Assembly: GCA_905178155.1 (NCBI GenBank)
Contig: CAJINV010000011.1
Coordinates: forward strand, 2,795,531-2,859,530
DNA length: 64,000 nucleotides
Reading direction: 5' to 3'
DNA from: Amoebophrya sp. A120
Lineage: Eukaryota; Sar; Dinophyceae; Syndiniales; Amoebophryaceae
The position numbers were made by a program, and so were the translations under genes. Under the pieces are notes generated by a model that saw only the letters and a list, made by a program, of their open reading frames with translations, had not been told where the DNA came from and searched no databases. Below, piece after piece: positions 33,900-45,191 of the stretch (within the stretch, counting starts at the first letter, position 1; each line of letters begins with the position of its first letter).

Positions 33900-35110
33900 G
33901 TGGTGACATTTTTCCCATTTGCATCTGTATGTGATTATGTTGGTTTACTGCCAAAGATACTTACTTTTACTTTCCTATATCGATAAATTTTTCCGATGTT
34001 ATTCGCCAATCTTGTCAAGTACCTAGTACCCTCGTGACGAGGTGTTTCTTATTTCCTGCGAAGATTGGATTTAATTGGAGACAGCACAGATCCACCAGAC
34101 AAACAAGATGAAACTCGATGGGCATGAGGCTCTCGCTGTCGTTATTCCTTTCACTTGTAACGATGATGTCGACGAAGCTTCATAATCGTAAACTTAAACC
34201 CTGGTATAGCGACGAAAGAGTGCCTCGACGACTTCCGTGGTACAACTCGACGCGGGTACGATACAACACGAGATAGAAATTATGCACGACGAAAGTCGTG
34301 TTGTGGCCCGTCAATTTTCAATCCTCATTCTCTGCAAAATTTACGGGCGGAGTGAAAAATCACAAATGCGGCGGAACGCTTGTTGCAGTTAACACTAGCC
34401 ACCCGTGTATAGCATTTCCATATATCGCGCAAGAAGAACAACGCCGAAGGAGCACCTCATGGCACCGACTATTTTGACGGTTTTTTAGGACAATCATCAA
34501 CAACATGGATCTTTTCCCAAAGGAACGCCGAAGGGCTGGTCAGGTAGGTGTTTCAAGTTTGTTATTCGTCGCGAGAGTTTTTTGATGATTTTGCACGTTA
34601 CAACAGTAACACTTCTACCCCATGTGTCAAAGAGTTATGCCATCGTAGTTCTACTTCGGTAGTATGATCTATGTAGACGCGATATTTTTCAAGTGGTCTC
34701 CTTCACTTTCAATCATGATGCGCATGCGCTGGTACGGTAGAATACTACTAGTGTAGTCCTAGGTGGACCATCAAATGGGTACAACGAAAACGAGAATTAT
34801 GCTAGACCGACAATAAGTACACAAAGACAAGCTTGTTCTGGGGGAGAAGAAAGTAAAGACGAAATAGCGCAGTTTTACATCAGACTACGCAATAAAAGCG
34901 AGTCTCAGAAATTATGATATGCGAAGATTGCGTCGGGGATTACCAACACTAATGTAAATACGGGCTCATGGTTCATATGGGTCTTCTAATATGTATCCTG
35001 ATATGAAGTACGACTTTAAAAAACATCTACCTCATGCTGGTCTTGAACTTTGTCAAAAAAAAAAACCGCTCCTGTGTAGTCTATGTCTACCTGACCACGA
35101 CGAGTCTTTT
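33900..35110. other. Intergenic stretch
   Basis: No gene supported. A plus-strand ATG at 34505 opens 13 codons that end at a GT (CAG/GTAGGTG), but no following exon can be found. Confidence 0.45.
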
Positions 35111-35874
35111 TCATTTGAACGCCACTTTCTGCTGGTTCTGCGGCATCGCCAAGATTGCCGCTAAGGTCTGCTGCGTTCTCTTGGACATGGGCTTCTGTCG
35201 CATGGCGGTGGCTGGTCTCGGGTGCGGGCCCGGGATTTGCCGCGGCAGCGGTCGGCCCCGGGCGTCGCGAAGAGTGCCCGGATAGTTGACGAAAGTCGGA
35301 CCGGCAGCTGGAGTTATTTGAGTTGATGAAAATTCATGTCGCATGTTCATGTTGCGCATGTTGGCACATTCAAAATCGAACATCATGATCATTTTTAGCA
35401 GGAACATAGCTCTTCAAGTTCGAGTTCGTATTGCATGCATACAAAATTCATCGAAAAAAATCCAAGCAACAGCAACACAATATGAAGCCGACAGCTTATT
35501 TTCCAGAACATGAACAACTACACTTTAAGTGGAACAAGATACTAACAAACAACTATACTGTAAGGCCTCGGGTTGCAGTCCCGCAGGGTGTCCGTCCAGG
35601 CGTTGCGTTGGCGCAGGCCGTAGGAGGCCATGCAGAATTGCCGGCTTTGCGGACGCTCGAGAACGGGATTGTCGTCGGCGTGCAGGACCTGGTTCGCCTT
35701 CGCGCCCAGCGCCTGCATGGGCTCGCCCAGCAGCGCCCCGACGCCGATCGCTTTGGGTGCGGCGTCTTCGAACGCGGTGGTCGTGTTGTAGTGGTACCCG
35801 TTCATCCGGGACCACTTCTCCGGCACCGTGCGGTGCGCATACGGTCGCGTAAAACCCCAGTACGTGTCGGACAT
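35111..35874 (-). CDS. Small basic protein, unknown function
   Basis: Two exons, 35874-35559 and 35307-35111, joined by a GT-AG intron, close in frame at 170 aa. The N-terminus MSDTYWGFTRPYAHRTVPEK and MNGYHYNTTTAFEDAAPK are rich in aromatic residues without a signal peptide. The C-terminus (GTLRDARGRPLPRQIPG, QKPMSKRTQQTLAAIL) is basic. The style resembles small axonemal or cytoskeletal inner proteins of alveolates, but I recognise no family, so that is only a guess. Its spacing and strand match its neighbours. Confidence 0.65.
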
Positions 35875-36551
35875 GGTTTTATTTCTCTACGAAGATGACG
35901 TAAGAAAGAACTTTTTTCTCAATTGCTCGCTGGTCGTAAGAACAAATTCTTTTTCTTCAAGCCCCACGGCAGTCGTGGATACCGATAGTACTAGAAGTAG
36001 TAGAAGACTCGGTGTAGGTGGAGAGAGGAAGAAGTGAAAACCTCTTTATCTTCCGCACCACCAGCAGTGAAATTCACTTTTCTTGGTACTAGCGGGACCT
36101 GCACAGAGTGGTCATGTTGCGATCGGAATAAATTTCTTTCGTGAAAACTACGAATAGCAGAAGCACGGCAAGAACGACAAACAATTTCCTAGCAAGACCG
36201 GACGCAGTGGCGATGAACGAAAGACCGTGGCTGTACGATGTTTTTCAAAATATTTTTTTGCACGAATGACCGACTTTCCGCGCATGGTCGTGCGTCAACT
36301 GGTAGTCGCTGTACCGACACTCTTTGCACGAACCGAATTCACCGGCGAGAAAGGGAAAACCGAAGCCGTCATGGCTATTTTCTAAATTTTGATTTTCTTT
36401 ATGCCTTGTCAAGAGTCTGTTGTACGAGTACGACAAATTTGACCGACAATTTTTCCCTGATGAAACGACCGATCTGCGCGCATTGAGTGTACTAACACCA
36501 AGGTGAGCAGATAAGTAGTAAGTACATAAGGAAAAGTGCAGAGGCACACAA
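35875..36551. other. Intergenic stretch
   Basis: Between two minus-strand genes. Nothing is recognised beyond short, uninformative ORFs. Confidence 0.5.
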
Positions 36552-39500
36552 TTATAAACACATGCTTCTCATTAGGGTCTGAGACCTACTACAGGAAAAA
36601 TCGCATCCTGTTCGCAGATCTCCTCTACTCGTTGATAGTTCTGAATCAGACTCGGGCGAAGGCGAGTCAGTATTTTCATGATGATGCGCAGAAGAAGTGT
36701 AAGCATTTCTAGATACAAGATCGTCCTCCGTGTTGAAGACATGATCAGAAGCACGGTCTTCTACTTCCTCTTTCTGATGTACTACATTCTGTTCGCTGTT
36801 GATGAGATTATCGGAAGATGAGCTCATCAAACTAGAGCTACTCCTGGACGACAAGGAAGTGGAACTTGGTTCGACGATGGTTCCGTTCACGCGAAGTTGG
36901 ATGGCTTTTTGCAACAGGCGATCCAGCAACTTGTTCCGCTTTTTCCCGGTGTTTTGCCAGTGATTTCGCAGCGCGAACTTGCCCCACTCATGCAGTTTCT
37001 GAAGGATTTTCTGCCCCGCCAGGTACACCGCTCGCCGGTTTTTCTGTTCTTCTTCTTCTTCATGATAAGCAGGCGCTGTCGCGCTAGTGCTGGTGTCCTG
37101 TGCCGCTCGTCTCTGTTCTCTTTTCATTTCCCGCGTCTGCAAGCCGGCCTGCGGTGGTCGTGGTTCTCGGTCAATTCCTCGTAGCTGCATCATACCGCCG
37201 GCAAAGAAGATTTGTCGCATTTCTGTCGCGGAAAAGCCGAATGCGCCGATCGGGTAATACCAGAAGATCCAGAAGGGATCCAGTGTGTACAGTTTGTTCA
37301 TTGCGTTGTTCATGTCCTCGGGTCGTCGTCGTGCTAACCCTGCATTCATTATTTTCCCACCCGTTCCAGTTGTAGTTCCACTTGCTCGATTTGATCCTGC
37401 GTAGTTCGCTCCCCACCGCCACACTTCGTCACTCACGAAGATATGGAAGCGTCAGGTTTGAAATCGTCAAAGTTGAAATGATTTGTCATGCTAAACCGAC
37501 CGAAATGATTTGTCATGCATAAAATGCAAGGCATGAAGTGCCTGCCTTGCCGGGATGGCAAGTGAGGCCGCGTGTCAGCCTGTTTGGTGCTTGAAGTAGA
37601 GCTGCTGAAGGAGCATGACAAAAGCAGTCGCCTGTGCCCGAACAGCATGACAAATTGGATTCCGGTGCTCGGAAAACTTGTCATGCGCCGCTTGAAAATT
37701 GGGTTTCCAACTGGTATCCATTTTATGCATTACAAGTTATTTCAACTTTGACGATTTCAAACCTGACGCTTCCATAGAAGACCGCGTCACCGTAGTGGAA
37801 AAACACCAGCGAGTAGCCGAATGCGCCAAACTGCCGCACCATGGAGCTCAGGGAACAGGAGAACAGCGGCACGTTTGCGATGATTCTTTCCTCCTCCAGC
37901 CCTCGGGTAATTGTAATCTTGTGCCCGAACGTACTCCGAATGTGGCCCCCTGTCCGGGGCGCGGCGAGTTCCGTCTTCATCTTGGAAAACAACCGCGGCT
38001 CGTAGGGCATGGCGAACTCGAAGGGGGGCGGAACCGCCGCGTTCACCTCCATCACCAGGTAGTCCGGGCGCAGGTTTAACTGCAAAAGCTTTTCCGCCAG
38101 AACACAATCGAAGCTGTCGATGTCGATTTTGAGAATGGAGAAGCGGGTGCGGGTTTGTGTTTGATGTTGGGTACTACTATTCAACGATGCGGATGCTGTA
38201 CTGGTTGATCCGCCCGATAATTTCATCGACTCCGAGTCCGATTCGTTTGGCGCCGCGGTGCCAGATGTAGTAGTTCTAGCGCTTGTTCTACTTGACGAAC
38301 TCACGCTCTTCCGCATCTCCTCCCGTAACGACGCCACAATCGTGCTCTCGACCTTCTCCGGGTCGAAGCTATGCATTGCAAAAAAAGTGTCGCACTTAGT
38401 AGAAAAGATAGTTACCATCTTGGAAATTTCATTTGGCAAGAGAAAAAAAACTGGGATACTTGCAACGATTGAAATGCTGACTCGGCTTGGAGAAGGCATT
38501 TGAAGATGTCATGCATCTTCTTTATCACTGCATCTTCAAGTTTATACGAGTGCGATACAAGAACTTTTGCAGAGCATACACCCCCTCACACAGCAGCTTT
38601 GCCCTGGGGAACCGCTGGCGGTACAGAGCGCACTGCTTCGGGTCTCGTTCCGCGCCCACCAACGCCTCGGCCCGGTCAGAAAGCTCGGTCAGCGGGTCAT
38701 CGGAGACACCGTCGGCGGTGCCAATGTTCACGATGGAAACGTTCCAGACGTTGGCAAATTGTTTTTTCAGAAACTCATCCACTGTTTCGCCCTTCTCCGC
38801 AAACTGCGCATGCTGCTGCTGCGACGCGCGGGGTGGGGAGGTCTTGTAGGGTGATGTGACCGTACTCGTACTAGGTGGTAAAGCTGATAAAGTAGGCAGC
38901 AGCGGTAATATGGAGGACGATGATTTGGAAGAAATCGCACCAGGACGAGGAGCTTCTGATGGAGTAGGAACGGGCACGGCATTAATATCCTCGGCATTCA
39001 ATACGACCCCGCTCAACATCTCCGGGCGGTCGTAGTAACTACGTTTCGCGATGTAGTCGTGCCGCTTGGTTAAATGTGGCAAAAATTCCTTCTGTGCGGC
39101 CAAAATATCGAGGGGCAACTCCGAAAGAACGTGCGGCTCCAGTTTGCTCACGCGTCGGAGATCCAAAGTACCCGGGGTAGGCGCAGGGGAAGTAGATGGG
39201 CTGAAATCTTGAACTTCACCACGCAGCTGTTGTTCTGCTCCTGACTTGGGTGCGGCACCGGGTGCAGGTCTGGTATCGTCCACTAGAACTACAGCAGCTT
39301 GCTGCTGGTGTCCTCGTCCCTTTTTAGAAGCATTCTTCGCTTCCTCTTCTTTAAAGTCCGCACCGTAGAAGACCCCCGCGTAGCGAAGCGGATCCAAATA
39401 CCCGCGGAACCCCAGCGTGAGCCTCTGTTGCTCGCCGGAGTCGGCATCCACCGCGTCCGTCGCAAACCCGCCAGAAAAACAGCACTTCAGCTCGGAGTAG

Positions 39501-39751
39501 AGCGGAAAACTGCTGTCAAAGCAGCTGTTCGACTTGGACAGGTGTTCGTGCGACTTGCCGTCCAAGAGACAGCAGTCCTCGTAGCTAGTCCGGGTAGTGC
39601 CTGCGTCCCAACAGTTCGTCGCGCCGTGCTGGTGTAGCTGGTGTTCCGGCGACAATGCTTGGCTGCGGATGGCGCCAGCTTCAACCGGCGACGTGGTGGG
39701 TAGCGAGACCCAGAACGAAAAGGCAACCACGACACGCAACATTCCTGGCAC
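36552..39751 (-). CDS. FkbM-like SAM methyltransferase with secretory signal and low-complexity C-terminus
   Basis: Exons 39751-38579, 38370-37777 and 37436-36552 close in frame at 883 aa. The N-terminus (MPGMLRVVVAFSFWVSLPTT) is a plausible signal peptide or anchor. A cysteine-containing region (NCWDAGTTRTSYEDCCLLDG, ELKCCFSGGF) follows. The methyltransferase core has IVNIGTADGVSDD (SAM motif), VGAERDPKQCALYRQRFP, then after the first introner KVESTIVASLREE and SILKIDIDSFDCVLAEKLL, typical of FkbM domains, and YLVMEVNAAVPPPFEFAMP. After the second introner comes VSDEVWRWGANYAG and a serine-rich tail. FkbM enzymes methylate sugar hydroxyls; with a signal peptide, a secretory-pathway glycan role is plausible. 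A serine-rich insert splits the core. Confidence 0.75.
37437..37776 (-). mobile_element. Introner family III, TCTTC direct repeat
   Basis: TIRs TATGGAAGCGTCAGGTTTGA at both ends, near identical. Flanked by TCTTC (37781-37777, 37441-37437). Removal joins HYGDAVF to VSDEVWRW. Confidence 0.9.
38371..38578 (-). mobile_element. Introner family II
   Basis: TIRs TATGCTCTGCAAAAG..ATCGCACTCGTA and TATGCATTGCAAAAA..GTCGCACTTAG. Removal joins LLCEGV to SFDPEKVEST. No clear direct repeat; the exact cut is uncertain by a few bases. Confidence 0.75.
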
Positions 39752-40399
39752 AATGTCGCCCAGTTTGGTGAAAGCTAGGGGGAGCTTCCTTTTTCCTAAC
39801 GATCTTTCGGCTCTGGCTCAGTAGGGCGGTTAATACGACATTGTTATCATGCCACATACAAACATCTCTAGAATAAAATAATGATATTGATAAATCTTCT
39901 CTAGATGAAAATGCCCTCGTCTTTGCTGTATTACTCTCTCAACATCTATGTCATCTATCCTCTTTCACACAGGTGAAAATACAACAGCCCTCAACGAAAC
40001 CTGCTTGATTGATGGCTTGAAGATGAGTCTGTGTGTATTAATCAGAGCCTGAAAGTAGAGAGACGAACAGGCAGCGTCGGGTAGAGACACATCACATCAT
40101 CCGCGTTTCGGACGTCAGGAAAATTTTCGACTAACCACATTGACTTTTCACCGCCCCTTTGCTGCACTGTCGTCATCTTCAACAGCAAGAAGAATAGCTG
40201 CTCGATATTAAACAAGCTTTGTTCATCATACGAAAAAAATTTTACAAACTTGTCAAAATCATGTACACTGTCACTGGAGAGTCAAAGCATAACGAAGCAA
40301 TGTGAGACTCTCCGCGATACTCTTACCTGGAAGTTGAACAAGTGGCGTCGTTGTTAAAAATCATACAAATCTTAGTGTATCACGATAAAAACCTTTTCT
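39752..40399. other. Intergenic stretch
   Basis: AT-rich spacer with no coding frame, RNA gene or repeat recognised. Confidence 0.5.
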
Positions 40400-42684
40400 T
40401 TATCTCTCCTTGTCGAAAGCCAACACTGCGTCGATTGCTTGAATCTGTTCCACCAGCTCGGCCCGTTTCGATTGCAACTGCGCCACCGTCGCGGTAATGT
40501 CCTCATCGGAGCTGCTCGACGTGGTATTTGCTTTTGGTGCTTGATGTTGCTTGTTTTCCTGATGTGGTTCTACTTCTCCAGCCGCTTCAGTTTTGTTCCC
40601 CACCGTTGTCGTTCCTGTGCTTGTTGCCTCCACACGCCGGGAGAACCCGGGGTCAAAAATCGTTTCCACGATGGAAAACCGGAACCTGGAACCGAGCATG
40701 CGAATTTTGGAAGACAGCAGCGCCTCCTCGAGAATGCAGAGGGAAAGCCGCAAGGTGTACTCGTAGATCTCGCGCTCAATCGGTTCCGGCAGTTGCAAGA
40801 ACTGCGTGCGGCGCAGTTTTCGCCGTTCCCGCAGAAACTCCTCGGCAAAAATACGAATGGCCTCGTGATTCACCGCGGACATTTGGTTCGAGTTCGTGCT
40901 GTGCTGGGGCTCCTGAACGGTTTTGTTCTTGTTGGACGTCGCGGGATGTTTTGGACGACCCTCTTCTGTTGCAACATTCAGTTCACTGTGGAGGTTCGTC
41001 GAAAAGTGACCTGTTGTGGTTTCATGATCCGCTTCCGCTTCTTGCGCTCCTTGGTTGCTGCTTGTTCTATCCGGTGACCACATCCTCGCCCTCGGCCCAT
41101 GGGTAAGAAACGCGCTATTTTTCCCCGTGATAATTTCGTCGATCGACAGTGGGTTGACGTTCCAGTGAACCCGGTGGCCGAGCACTTTCACCTCGAACCT
41201 GGCGCTCGAAGAGAAGAGATCCATCGCGATCCGGAAGCTGGCATTGGCGACCTCCTGCGCGTACTTCTTTTCAAACTCCGCCCCGAGCAGCCCGGGTTCC
41301 CCGTTCTTGCCACGGAAGAGAGAAGTGCCGGAGGAGGAGTTCGAGTTGTTGGACGAATGTGAATGTGATAGGTCCTCATCAGCAAGATTTCCGTCTCCGA
41401 AAAAAGACCTTCTCATGTTGAAAGCCGGGTGTTGCTCGAGGAGCTGTTCCACGACCAGATTCACCCGTTTCCGGTTCTCCGGCGTCCAGGGAACGCGCGA
41501 CTTCAGCGTAGTGCTGTGTGTGCCAATTGGGTGGTAATCCACGCGGAGATCGTGCCCCATTAACAAAGGCGGAGAACTACCGGCGGGATCTGCTTGCTCC
41601 GTAAAGTTCCCGACCGTATCTAAAGAAACTGCCCATTCCCGGAACAAGCTGAACAGCAAAGTCACGATGTCGCGATACAAATTTTTCTCCAGCTCGTGTG
41701 CCCACGTGGCCATGATCGGGTTCGCAGAAGGCGCCGCCGGGCCGGTGAGAAAGGCGGACAGGAAGGAAGTTGTAGAATTCGTACTCGAAGCGGCGAAACT
41801 CGAGGCTAGAGCGGCGCCGAGCGTGCTCTCCTCCGCGAGGAGGTTTTTCACGTACGCCTTCACGTGCTTGATTTCTTTATGCATTGCAAAAGTGTCTGGG
41901 CCTCGGAACTTGTGATGCTGGGTGGCGTATCACGAGGAGGCCACAAGTGCTGGCTCAGCATGACAAGTTTTTGAGCTTCTAGGTCTTGCCTATTCTGCAT
42001 GACACGCAGCGTTTCTGCATGACAGAAAAGCAAAAGTGGGGCTCTTGGGTAATGTGCATGACAAATTTAAGAGTCAGGTGAGACAAGCATGACAGACTTG
42101 TAATCTTCCCGACCCAGACATTTTTGCAATCCATATTCTTCCTCGCTCTGCAATCTGACGATTCTTTCCACAAACTGCCGCGCCTGCGCGCGGGTTTGCA
42201 TCGCGCTGGTTCTTTTGCGATTGATGCGCGACTCACCGTGATGCTGATTCGGGCCGACAGATTTCTGTTCGGATGAAGATGAGCTCCTGCTAGCACTTAC
42301 CGTACTCGCTCCACTTTCGTAGTCCGTAATCGCCAGCCCCGTGCTGGTTTTCCGCACCAGCCGCACCGCCGGCCCGACGCCCGGTTGTTGACGCAACTCG
42401 ATCCCGGTATTCGAGCTGCGAAGCACTTTGTCCAGCGCTTTGATTTTCGAATCTAATGACTCCAGCGAATTCACATCCTTCGGTCCCATGGTGTGCATCT
42501 TCGAGAGCCCCAGAACGTCCTTCGTGACCACGTTCAATCCGTCCGCCACATTCTGCGTCACCGTCTTCTCCAATCGGTCCAACTGTTCCGGAGCCACCGC
42601 CCCGGAGGCGCGCGCAGCCTCGCGTGCAACCGTACGGGCGCTCTGCGCCGTCTGGGTAAGCAGGGAACGGAACAAGGGCTCCAT
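40400..42684 (-). CDS. Unknown soluble protein with C-terminal coiled coil
   Basis: Exons 42684-42136 and 41872-40400 close in frame at 673 aa. The ATG at 42684 (MEPLFRSLLTQTAQSARTV) is preferred, since the frame further upstream has no ATG start. The N-terminal 100 residues are helical (AAPEQLDRLEKTV-like heptads, SLDSKIKALDKVL). The middle contains globular-looking stretches (KHVKAYVKNLLAEE, WAHELEKNLYRDIVTLLFSL, YTLRLSLCILEEALLSSKIR) separated by Ser/Asn-rich linkers. The end (ATVAQLQSKRAELVEQIQAI) is a short coiled coil. No signal peptide, membrane helix or catalytic motif is seen, and I recognise no family. Frame continuity across the introner supports a real gene. Confidence 0.65.
41873..42135 (-). 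mobile_element. Introner family I (subfamily b), AAGAA direct repeat
   Basis: Starts TATGGATTGCAAAAATGTCT and ends in the complement of GCAAAAGTGTCTGGGCCT. Flanked by AAGAA. Removal joins RLQSEEE to IKHVKAYV. Confidence 0.85.
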
Positions 42685-43618
42685 TTTTGTGAAAGGGGTT
42701 TTATGTTGTTGATCGGGTTCAACAACAGCAATGATCGGATTCAACTACAGCAATTAGATTATTCTTACCATCCACGAGGCTAAAAAGCCAATTTTGTCTA
42801 CGACTTTACCGATGCATCCGTAGACACGAGAAGTGAAATGTTTATTTATGGTGTAAGTTCTAATCTGCTTTTGGTAAGACACGACGCTATCTGAAAGAGG
42901 ACCACACAGCCATGCGTTTATTTCATCAACATAACCATAAGGCCTTCCTGTGTGAAAATGAAATGTAGGCTGGACCTCTCAACGCATGAATTCATGCGGA
43001 AGTCGAAAACCCTTGAAATGCTCGCTCAGGAATATTATGTGCACATCGTGTCACCACGTACCTCCGTGGCGTTGCCTCTCACAACTGTTCCTCCATCACT
43101 CATGATTGAAAAATACTGTCTAGCCATCCTGGATGAGATATCCCCGAACACCATACCACTACACATTCCAAGTCGCAACAGGCCCGTCTTGGCCCTCCAG
43201 CAAAGAAACAGCCGCAGCTTTCTTTTTTTTCTTCAGTGAGAAAACCCCATGGATAACTTCATTACAACATGACGTCTGATTCAATACGTTCTCCTATTCC
43301 TTCCATCAGCAGAATTGATTTTTCACTGTTCGTCCCAAAGGATCCTTGCGTTCTGCTTGTACCTGTGGGTATTTGGTTTGTGCGATTGAAAGTTAGTTGT
43401 TTTCACACCCAGTTTGCAGCTTTGAACCAACGATCACACGTAGCAAACTATAGCTTTTTTGCATCAAATCAAAAACCGAAGAACCTGTACACAAGCACTT
43501 TACCTTCAATGTCTGCTTTCTCCGACGGAAGGCGAGATGAACCTCGTTGAAATCTCAGTCTGATCTTTACACTGGGTTGTTTACGTAGTTCTCGTAAAAG
43601 TGACAAGTGCCGATCGAT
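42685..43618. other. Intergenic stretch
   Basis: Two plus-strand frames of about 95 codons (42952, 43269) are compositionally non-coding and oppose neighbouring genes. Nothing else is recognised. Confidence 0.5.
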
Positions 43619-44317
43619 TTACTTTCCACCACGCGGGGCCTGGACCGGGTCGCGGGACGGGCGCTTGCGCACGCGGCGGGCGTCGGCGGAGCGGACGCGC
43701 ACGATACGGGCGTGGATGGCGCAGGACACGCAGTACTGCTGCTTGATGTACAGACGCGGCAGCTATCAAATGCAAAAATATCTGGGTCTGGAAGAGTGCA
43801 GACTTGTCATGCATATTTTGCAACATAGATACCAAAACGCCACAAAGACCTCAAGGAACCATCCACAACCAAGAACCTTGGAAAAGTGGAGTCCCCGAAG
43901 TCATGCATATTTTGCAAGATGATTGATGCCTGTAATGCATGATCTAGCAACACAGATTTTATTTAGAGGGCTTTCCAATGCCTACTCTGCATGAGAAATG
44001 CCCTCTCCGCATAAAAACACAAACTGGAGTTCTGTTGGTGGTCATGCAATACAGATTTGCTTGGAATCTAAAGACAGCATTACAAGTTGCAACTTTCCAG
44101 ACCCAGACATTTTTGCAATCCATAGCAGCTGGTAGGTGTCGATGGCGGACTGCTCCTTCAAATCACGCGCGGAGGAGGTATCAACGATGGTACGGACGAC
44201 GAACTTGCGCACGGCCTTATCCTTGGGGACGGCACGGTAGCAGTTCGAGCAGCGCATGATGGCGGTGTGGCCACGGCCATGCTTGCTGCGTCCGTTGTTG
44301 CGGCGTTTAGACGGCAT
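43619..44317 (-). CDS. RPS26: Ribosomal protein eS26 (40S subunit)
   Basis: Exons 44317-44126 and 43759-43619 give 110 aa, close to the roughly 115 aa of eukaryotic eS26. The N-terminus [17 protein letters not shown], the first zinc-binding pair [17 protein letters not shown], the second pair in [14 protein letters not shown] and the basic tail [12 protein letters not shown] follow the family from end to end. The protein sits at the mRNA exit channel of the small subunit. The single intron is an introner of 366 bp inserted within the codons for YQL-PRLYIK, in a gene that should be highly expressed. The stop is at 43621-43619. Confidence 0.96.
43760..44125 (-). mobile_element. Introner family I (subfamily a) with internal insertion, AGCTG direct repeat
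   Basis: TIRs GCAAAAATGTCTGGGTCTGG and GCAAAAATATCTGGGTCTGG. Flanked by AGCTG. About 95 bp longer than its relative at 58881-59145, the extra lying between repeats of GTCATGCATATTTTGCAA (43805 and 43899). None of the five cut positions gives GT-AG. Confidence 0.9.
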
Positions 44318-45191
44318 CTTGTAATGAAGTGTAGGGTTGGAAGTAGATTATGATCTACTTCGGGGTATGTCTCTACCGTGTTCTTTTGTTGTCCCTGTTT
44401 TTTGTGTAAAAGGAAGGAAAAGCGATGTGTGAGAAAAATCAAATTTTGTGCTAAGACGAGTTGTGATAGATACACGACTACCGTTGTAGGCAGTCTAAAA
44501 TCGAAATCAAATCCGGGGAGAGTGGGGCAAGTTTTTGAGCTTCAGAAACCAACAATTTAGATCTTCGCTATCGACTTTTCGAGCAGTATTTCGATCGGAT
44601 CTCCTACTGCACAGGATCAGGAGCTTTAAATTGAGTGATTCGTATTTCCAAAGATCTTTAGAAAATCCAAAATGTACTTGCTTTTTCGGGACAGCATTTT
44701 GCGACTCGGGAACTGAAACTGTGTTTGAAAGTAGATTTCATTCCTTCGATCATTGATTTTGCACCTGTAATTCAAATTACCGATCCGTTTCCTTTTCACT
44801 GTCTGGTGTAGTACAACAATCCTACGATCGCAATGCTTTTCTGGGATCATCTAAGAGAAACACTGCTACCCGAGCCAACTAGTTGCACCTTCTGCGTACA
44901 GTGCTGCAGCCCTGCAACTTCTTCGCGTCTATTTTTGTACTTCTGACGTCCGTACTTTACTTATAGAAAAGGGGTCAACAACGCGGGAATGCTTCACTCC
45001 AGAGAAGCCACAGCTCCTCCGCTTCAAAAAATACTGTTCGGTAGTTTCCGGCGAGATATTATCAGGGCGTGAAAGAAGCATCAAGTATTCACACTAGGAC
45101 AGGGGAGTTGTTTTTGGGATAATTATCCGAGTCGCAGTCTGTACGCTGCTGCAGGTGGAGGAGCACGAGCACAGTATGATCCACGACGACC
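44318..45191. other. Intergenic stretch
   Basis: Spacer between the eS26 and CWC15 genes. No feature is recognised. Confidence 0.5.
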
